64,000 bases of DNA from Atriophallophorus winterbourni (lineage: Eukaryota > Platyhelminthes > Trematoda > Plagiorchiida > Microphallidae). Both the position numbers and the translations under genes were made by a program. Under the pieces are notes generated by a model. That model worked only from the letters and a program-made list of their open reading frames with translations, ran no database searches and was not told where the DNA came from. The stretch spans positions 124,001 to 188,000 of the forward strand of contig JACCGJ010000269.1 in NCBI GenBank assembly GCA_013407085.1. The letters are read 5' to 3'. This document shows, piece by piece, positions 58,150 through 64,000 of this stretch; the first letter of the stretch is position 1; every line of letters begins with the position of its first letter.

Positions 58150-59100
58150 GGAAACTCATGTAGTGTAAATCGTTCCAAAATATGAGTTTTTTCTCAAGTA
58201 TTTGTCCAAATTAGCTTCAAAAATATCCAGGTTAGCTGAGTGTGTAACAGTGGAGGGGAGGGTGTTCCATGTGAAACTTACACGTACAGCATACGAATAT
58301 CTTCGACAATTCAGTCTTGAGGTCTGAAAAAGCACTGTAAGTTCATGTTTACGACAGGCACGGGGTGGCGAGCGTGTGAAAAGTTTGGACAAAGGAAGGT
58401 TAGGGACGTGCATAATGTTCTACATCAGTATGAGGTCACCTCTTAGTTGACGACAGTGAAAGTCGAAAAGATTAAGACTCCTCAAACGTTCTTCATATGG
58501 TTTAGCAGCTAGTCCGGATACAAGCTTTGTGGTTCGGTGGTAAATAAGCCACGAAAGATTGATGTCTTTCTGAATCCAGGGTGACCAAGCCTGAACAGCT
58601 TACTCCATCGCTGGTATCAGATAGGTGTTCATGATACGAGGCACATACTGATTCGTGAATCTGCCGAAAATTCGTTTTAATAACGCCAATACTTGTGACG
58701 CCTTTTTGTATACCGCTTCGCACTGCAGTGAACTCTTCAGATTGGAACTGGTCCAAACACCCAAATTCTTCTCTTCAGTTGTTCAGACGAGTTGGTGGGA
58801 CCCAATAGTGTAGTTGTAATTCACGGTCTTTCCAATGTTTAACACCTTGCACTTTTGGAAGTTAAAGGGTAGTTTGTTTCTCAGAGACCATTCATGCAAT
58901 GGGTTTAGATCCTTCTGCAAAATTTCACAGTCATCATTTTCCAAAGCTTGATATCGTCTGCAAATAACATAACGTTGCATTTAACACGCTCAGGAATGTA
59001 GTTTGCCTGGATCAAAAACAAAATCGGTCCGAGGACGGAACCCTGGGGCTCTCCGCTCGTAATTTTAAATGGTTTTGATAAGGCGCCGTCAAATTTGACT
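58150..59100 (-). mobile_element. CR1-like LINE D, RT fragment
   Basis: Minus strand: SGEPQGSVLGPILFLIQ, MLFADDIKLW (catalytic FADD), LNPLHEWSLRNKLPFNFQK, then the thumb (58756-58502) and C-terminus YAVRVSFTWNTLPSTV at 58300. Frame changes between blocks. It is 5'-truncated; the upstream border near 59100 meets the Gypsy element C LTR. Confidence 0.85.
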
Positions 59101-59109
59101 TGGTGTGGT

Positions 59110-60052
59110 GATTGTTCGATTGACGATCAATAATATTCAATCATTCATCATTATTCATTCAACAATAATCAATAAAACTGTTATTCAAGTTCTCATTGTA
59201 AAACCTACATTATTCAATACATACTGTGATTCGAATGAGCGTAGTTTGTTCTCACTCACATTCTTGGGTTGGTTATTCAATTCAATACAATTAAATTCAT
59301 CACATTTGGCGTCGCGATCAACAATTCTTCATGGCGAATTCAATTTTGGAATCTCTCGACATAAATGCAAATGCGCGAGAAATTGAAGACTATTTTGAAA
59401 GATTCGAAATTTGGTGCATGACTCGGCCGAAAGCAGAAAATGATAAAAAAGTCTGTTTATTTTCTAAATTCAATCGGAAAAACTGATTATACGTTGATAA
59501 AAAATTTGGCATATCCGGATTCGCCCATTTCCCTTCCACACGAAACGCTGAAGACGCTTTTATTGCAGCATGTAAAGCCTGTAGACTTCGAAGCATCTGA
59601 GCGTGCGAAATTTCATTACATGGTGCATCAGTCCAATCAAGGAATTTGCGAATTTATTCTGCAGTTGTTAATTCAGGCAGCGAAATACGACTTCGGTGAC
59701 TTGCTAGAAATGCAATTGAAAGATCGTCTAATTGCAGGAATACATGACAGTGTTTTGCAGAATAAACTCTTGAAGCTGCCAAAACCCTCTTTTGAAGATG
59801 TTCGAGCTCACTGCGAACAGTATGAAGATGCGCGTGTGGCAACAACAGATTTGTCGCAAGCAGAAAACTCCGTCATGTTTAATACACATAAACGTGAAAT
59901 TTCGAAGAATGCTATAGCAAGTCAACAGCTCAAATATCAGCCGAATTATCATCGCGTTGCTGATAGCAATTCCAATTCAATCAAAATTGAGAAATGTGCG
60001 TCATGCGGCAGACTGCACTCACGCAACACGTGCCGATTCCGTCAAGCCAGAT
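59110..60052 (+). mobile_element. Gypsy LTR element C: LTR end and gag (5' part)
   Basis: An A/T-rich LTR-like stretch ends CATCACA near 59307; TTGGCGTCGCGATCA follows as a possible primer binding site. Gag starts at ATG 59332 (NSILESLDINANAREIEDYF), shifts frame near 59445, and continues at 59440-60057 with KFHYMVHQSNQGICEF, LKDRLIAGIHDS, then zinc knuckle CASCGRLHSRNTC (CX2CX4HX4C). It stops where element E begins. The continuation is at 63594. Confidence 0.85.
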
Positions 60053-63040
60053 TATAATAATAATGATAATACTATATTCTTGGTAAACTAAGGCATGCAA
60101 AACATGATCAGGTTATCAATGTGTACAGAATAAATACATTGTAAAAATGACCTTATACAAAGCGGTCGTCAGACCACATCTCGAGTATTGCGTTCAAGCA
60201 TGGTCACCTTATTTGGAAAAAAATATTGCCAAGCTGGAAGGTGTTCAACGTCTAGCTACTCGTATGATTGTTGGGCAATCAGGTAGATCGTATCAGTAAC
60301 GATTGCTGAGTCTAGAGCTCTTCTCACTAAAAAGGAGGAGGTTACGTGGGGACCTGATTGAAACCTTCAAAATCATGTCAGGTTTCAGTACTATTCATCC
60401 CAGTGAATTGTACGCTCTGGCGCCAAGTGTGGGTACTCGAAGCCACCCATTAAAACTGGCCAAGCGACATGTCAGGTCAAATGTTTGTGAGTTCTTCTTT
60501 AGTGAGAGGGTAGTAGAAAAAATAATAAAAAAGCTATCTTAAATCACTTATCTCCAAGTTTCTTCTCTAAAGCTCAACATGGCTTCCTGAATGAAAGATC
60601 ATGCATTACATGTCAGCTTGAATACCTCGACTATATTACTACTTCGATAGAGAAAGGTTCGGCAGTTGTAGTGGTCCCTTCCTAGACATAACTAAAGCAT
60701 TTTATACTGTTCCTCATAAGATATTATTAGCGAAACTTGAATCATATGGCATCGGTGGTAATCTTATTTCCTGGTTAACTTCTTTTCTTACTGATCGCAC
60801 TTACTCTGTTGAAGTTAATGCCGTAGATCACGCAGCCTACCTATTCCCAGTGGGGTGATTCAAGGTAGCGTATTAGGCCCCTTACTATTTCTTATATATA
60901 TAAATGACATACATAACGTCATTTCGCATAGCAAACTGTTCTTATTCGCTGATGACATGAAAGTTGTCATCACTTTCCCAGCTAATCAAGCACAAACTTA
61001 TATAGCTTGACTAAACAATGATTTAGCTGCACTTGCAGATTGGGCAAAAAATAATGGTCTAACGTTCTCAACAGCAAAATCTAATTTTATGCCTATAAGA
61101 TGCACGATACAAAATAACTCAATCCTTCTAAACAATAACGCAATTCAAATGATTGACAGCACGCGTGATTTAGGATTTCGATATTCTTCATCACTCACTT
61201 TCAACGAACAGATACGCCACCTTATTACTAAAGCCAGACAAAGTATGAATACTATACACAGATCTATAATTCAGCCTCATTGTAAACTAGAAATGTATAA
61301 ATTATTCACCATTCCTATCTTTGACTATTGTAACATAATATATACTAATATAAATAAAACCGATAGCATAGTTTTAGAAAAGATACAACGTTCTTTCTCA
61401 AAATCAATAATCGGTTATACCACCAAACTATCCTATAGAGAAAGATGTATACAACTGAAACTCGATCCTCTATGGTTTCGCAGACTTGAGCATAACCTCA
61501 TCTTTATTCTTTAAAATACTGTCAACGGATAATATGGAAATACGTTCGAATATTCATATACGGCATGATTCTAAATATAGCTTGAGAAACAGTGAAAAAA
61601 CTATTAAGTTACCAAGGTTTCGTACTAAAGTAAGGAACAGTTTCTTCTTGACTAAATATGCTAAACTGTGGAATCTTCTTCCAAAATATATAAGACTCAG
61701 TTCCTCTTTAAATGAATTCAAATCACATCTAGCTTCATTTCTTACCGTTGATAAAATTTGCAATCTACTTAATTTAAATGTTCTACCTGATGATTTATAT
61801 AATAATGGCATTCCTGGTTATTGATATTAAATAACCGTTCATATCGTTCGAAACAACATTCTCTCGCCTCTGAGTTTTTTTCTCCACAGCAAAATTCTCA
61901 ATCCGCACCAAAATGAAACTGGCCCCCAGACCTCAAACTAGTGGAATAAACCACCTTCGCCTAGCGGACAAGAAAACGGCTCATGGTCAGGAAAGATCAA
62001 TCTATTTACAATAATCAAAATGAAAAAGTCTGGAACATCAACAATAGAGATTCTTCGCGCATCTTTGATGGACTTTATCCATTGATCATCAGTGTTGCCG
62101 GAAACATTCTAGACTTTTTTTGCAATAGCTGTGTTTTCGTAATATATCAGATCACGTACCGATTACCTGGAAATAACTTTAAATACCGTTACCTTTATAT
62201 TTATTGAACGTTAAATTCCGCTGAAACAAATGACCTTGAACAAATTGTTCTTGCAAATGTACATCCTATAATCTGATTGTACAAAGCTTTTGGAAATTAT
62301 TGATCATGTTTACCATGCCTTGAATTTCCAAGAATAAAATTTATCTATTTATTTACTGGAATCGACTTCCTAAAGAAGTTGTTTGTTCTTCTTCGGTAGG
62401 GGGTTTTAAGAATAGACTTGACTCTGTGTGGCCTTCAATATTTCTTGATTTTTATCCGTAAGGGAATAGTTGGTATGATCCTCATGTTGTCTTTGGAACG
62501 CACTAATGTTTCTCCTCACCAATAGGTGAGGAGAGTTTTTCTGTTGCATTCCAGATTACTCTCATACCAGAAGATATTTGTAAAGATATTTTTTGAAGTG
62601 GTAGACGCTCTTCTGTGGCATACCACCGAAAGAAATCTGGACGCTCGATTGGCTCGTTAGCCACATACAGTCCTGTGCAAACTGAACTGATCTGAATATT
62701 TTTCCGTTTAATAAAGGACGGTAAATTTACAATCGTAAGAAAGTTAATTTTTTCGCGCAATGTCATACAGTAATAAAGATTCATCGAGATTGCATCAAAT
62801 TGAGCAAATGGAGAGGATCCGATAGATTCTGGAGCAGGGATTGAAAAAAGAAAATAAAAGATAAAAAATTATAAAAGAAATGGTGCGCATGAAGATTTAA
62901 TTGTCACAGTAAAAATAAGTTTATGAAATGAAGAAAGTTCTTTTATAAATATATAAATTGACTTCTTCGGAATGTTGATGGATGTGATTGAAGAAAAGTA
63001 TCTAAAAAACCGAAGTTAAATTGAAAAAAAACATTAGAAA
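60053..63040 (+). mobile_element. Nested insertion: element E containing LINE A containing LINE C
   Basis: Element E occupies 60053-60150 and 62690-63040 (compare 45797-46265). Between them is LINE A, 5'-truncated (KAVVRPHLEYCVQAWSPYLE at 60155, ending near FFSERVV at 60520), and its end at 62345-62690 (WNRLPKEVVCSSSVGGFKNR, then a 3' UTR ending CAAACTGAACTGATCTG). Inside LINE A lies LINE C (60520-62345). Confidence 0.82.
60520..62345 (+). mobile_element. LINE C (Jockey/CR1-like RT), decayed
   Basis: Reads FSKAQHGFLNERSCIT, FLDITKAFYTVPHKIL (split), GVIQGSVLGPLLFLIYINDI, LFLFADDMKVVI (catalytic FADD), DWAKNNGLTFSTAKSNF, RDLGFRYSSSLTFNEQI, IFDYCNIIYTNINKTDS, then TKVRNSFFLTKYAKLWNLLP to a stop near 61824. 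At least four stops or frame changes. The 3' UTR ends in an ATTTATCTATTTATTTA tract at 62338-62355. It starts within RT, so it is 5'-truncated. Confidence 0.82.
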
Positions 63041-63580
63041 ATGGAGGGGATGAGGAGAGATTGTGGTTTAAATTGTGTGAGGTTCGGGCCGATTGTAAGA
63101 TCCAGGAAAGTCGAGGAATTTTAGAATAAGGGAAACCAAAACTGTTTGCCAGTAGGGCTTTCGGTTCATATAGAAGAATCAGTCGTATGCGGAAGGAGAA
63201 AGGGCCAGTATCGGAGTTGGTTTGGGAGTCGGAGACACTGGAACACAATTAAAGATATTCTTTTCACCATCATGGTGAAAGGATATCAAAGAGAAATGGT
63301 AAATCGATTATAAACGATAAAAAAGATCACAAAAAACAGTATTTTTTGCATTTTTGTCGTTTTTTCTTTTTGTTTGTTTTTTAATAAATACGTTATGGTA
63401 AACCATATTTTCCTACATAAATGGGTTAAATATGAGCAGATAACGGTTGAGGATATGGTCATATGGTAAAAATGATTGTAATACGCACGGTTACGATGAA
63501 GATGTGTAGCAACGTGACGAGACATACCTAGACCCTGGGTAACCTGACACTACAGCAGCGTTATAAATAGATAATCATAA
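63041..63580. other. Unclassified remainder of the insertion in Gypsy element C
   Basis: A/T-rich with short frames; no match seen to element E at locus 1, which ends earlier. A short stretch near 63527 (CCTGGGTAACCTGACA) recalls repeat S but is too short to call. Confidence 0.4.
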
Positions 63581-63593
63581 AAATTAATGTTTT

Positions 63594-64000
63594 AGATGTC
63601 ACTAGTGTGGAAAAACTGGTCATATCCAATCCGTTTGCCGAGCTCCTAAAACGTATTGGACTGATTCGAAAAACGCTCAGGTTAGCAATGTTAATGATGA
63701 ATTTAAATCATTATCTTTGGGCGTGATATCTTGCGATTCTAGCCACATTCGTAAAATCATTTTTTGTGTTTCTAGTGGAGCATCATTAGATTTTATTCTA
63801 GATACGGGTAGCATTGAATCGCTAATTACCCAGAGAAATCTGAAACAGTTCGCTCCTAATGCAAAATCCAACCTATTAGCCTCAAAATTAAAGGCATTAC
63901 TGGACATTCTATTCCTGTCATTGGATCCTTTATGATCTCTATCCGCAATGTAAACAATACTGCTAACTGTATATTCATTGTTATCAGAACTGGTCCATCT
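63594..64000 (+). mobile_element. Gypsy LTR element C: second zinc knuckle and protease (runs off the window)
   Basis: TGTCACTAGTGTGGAAAAAC encodes CH-stop-CGKTGHIQSVC, a CCHC knuckle with one nonsense change. The protease follows: SSGASLDFILDTGSIESLIT, with the catalytic DTG at about 63801. It continues the gag at 59332-60052 after removal of the 3.5-kb insertion. Confidence 0.85.

Noticed and set aside
63523..63556. Possible 15th copy of repeat S
   Set aside because: Only about 16 bases match the family; too short to separate from chance.

Overview
The window looks like nuclear DNA of a digenean trematode (parasitic flatworm). Two conserved metazoan genes are split into short exons separated by introns of 36 nt to over 7 kb. 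The 36-nt intron inside the SH2 domain is of the size known from flatworm genes. The rest is a dense layer of CR1-like and RTE-like LINEs, CsRn1-type Gypsy and BEL/Pao LTR elements, short interspersed repeats and hammerhead-bearing repeats. The class assignment is inference; the species was not identified. No rRNA, CRISPR array or bacterial-style operon was seen.

Region by region: (1) 1-10 kb holds a plus-strand pyrroline-5-carboxylate reductase gene (PYCR3-like). Five exons lie at 1200-9861 with a poly(A) signal just after the stop; the first, Rossmann-fold exon was not found. Its introns carry a Penelope-like terminal fragment, a 118-bp-arm inverted repeat, an RTE-like LINE and a CR1-like LINE. 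(2) 10-11.8 kb is intergenic, with LINE debris. (3) 11.85-42.9 kb holds a minus-strand chimaerin gene (SH2, C1, RhoGAP), tail-to-tail with the reductase gene. Nine exons join in phase to about 776 residues; only the extreme 5' exon is missing. Its introns hold about 14 copies of one SINE-like repeat, two clear hammerhead copies, RTE-like LINEs and a Gypsy 3' half. (4) 43-64 kb is a nested retrotransposon complex: a CR1-like LINE broken by two insertions, a Gypsy element split by a BEL/Pao element that kept gag-protease but lost RT and integrase, a 1.86-kb mini LTR element carrying a tRNA-like segment, and a second Gypsy element split between its zinc knuckles by a multi-level nest.

The two host genes are functionally unrelated: the last step of proline synthesis, and diacylglycerol-gated Rac inactivation. 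The most unusual content is catalytic-RNA-like: an apparently intact type I hammerhead at 26675-26716, a decayed sister at 16936-16977, and a second hammerhead family at the end of Penelope-like fragments at 2054-2096 and 23047-23089. All statements come from reading the sequence; no search or folding program was run.
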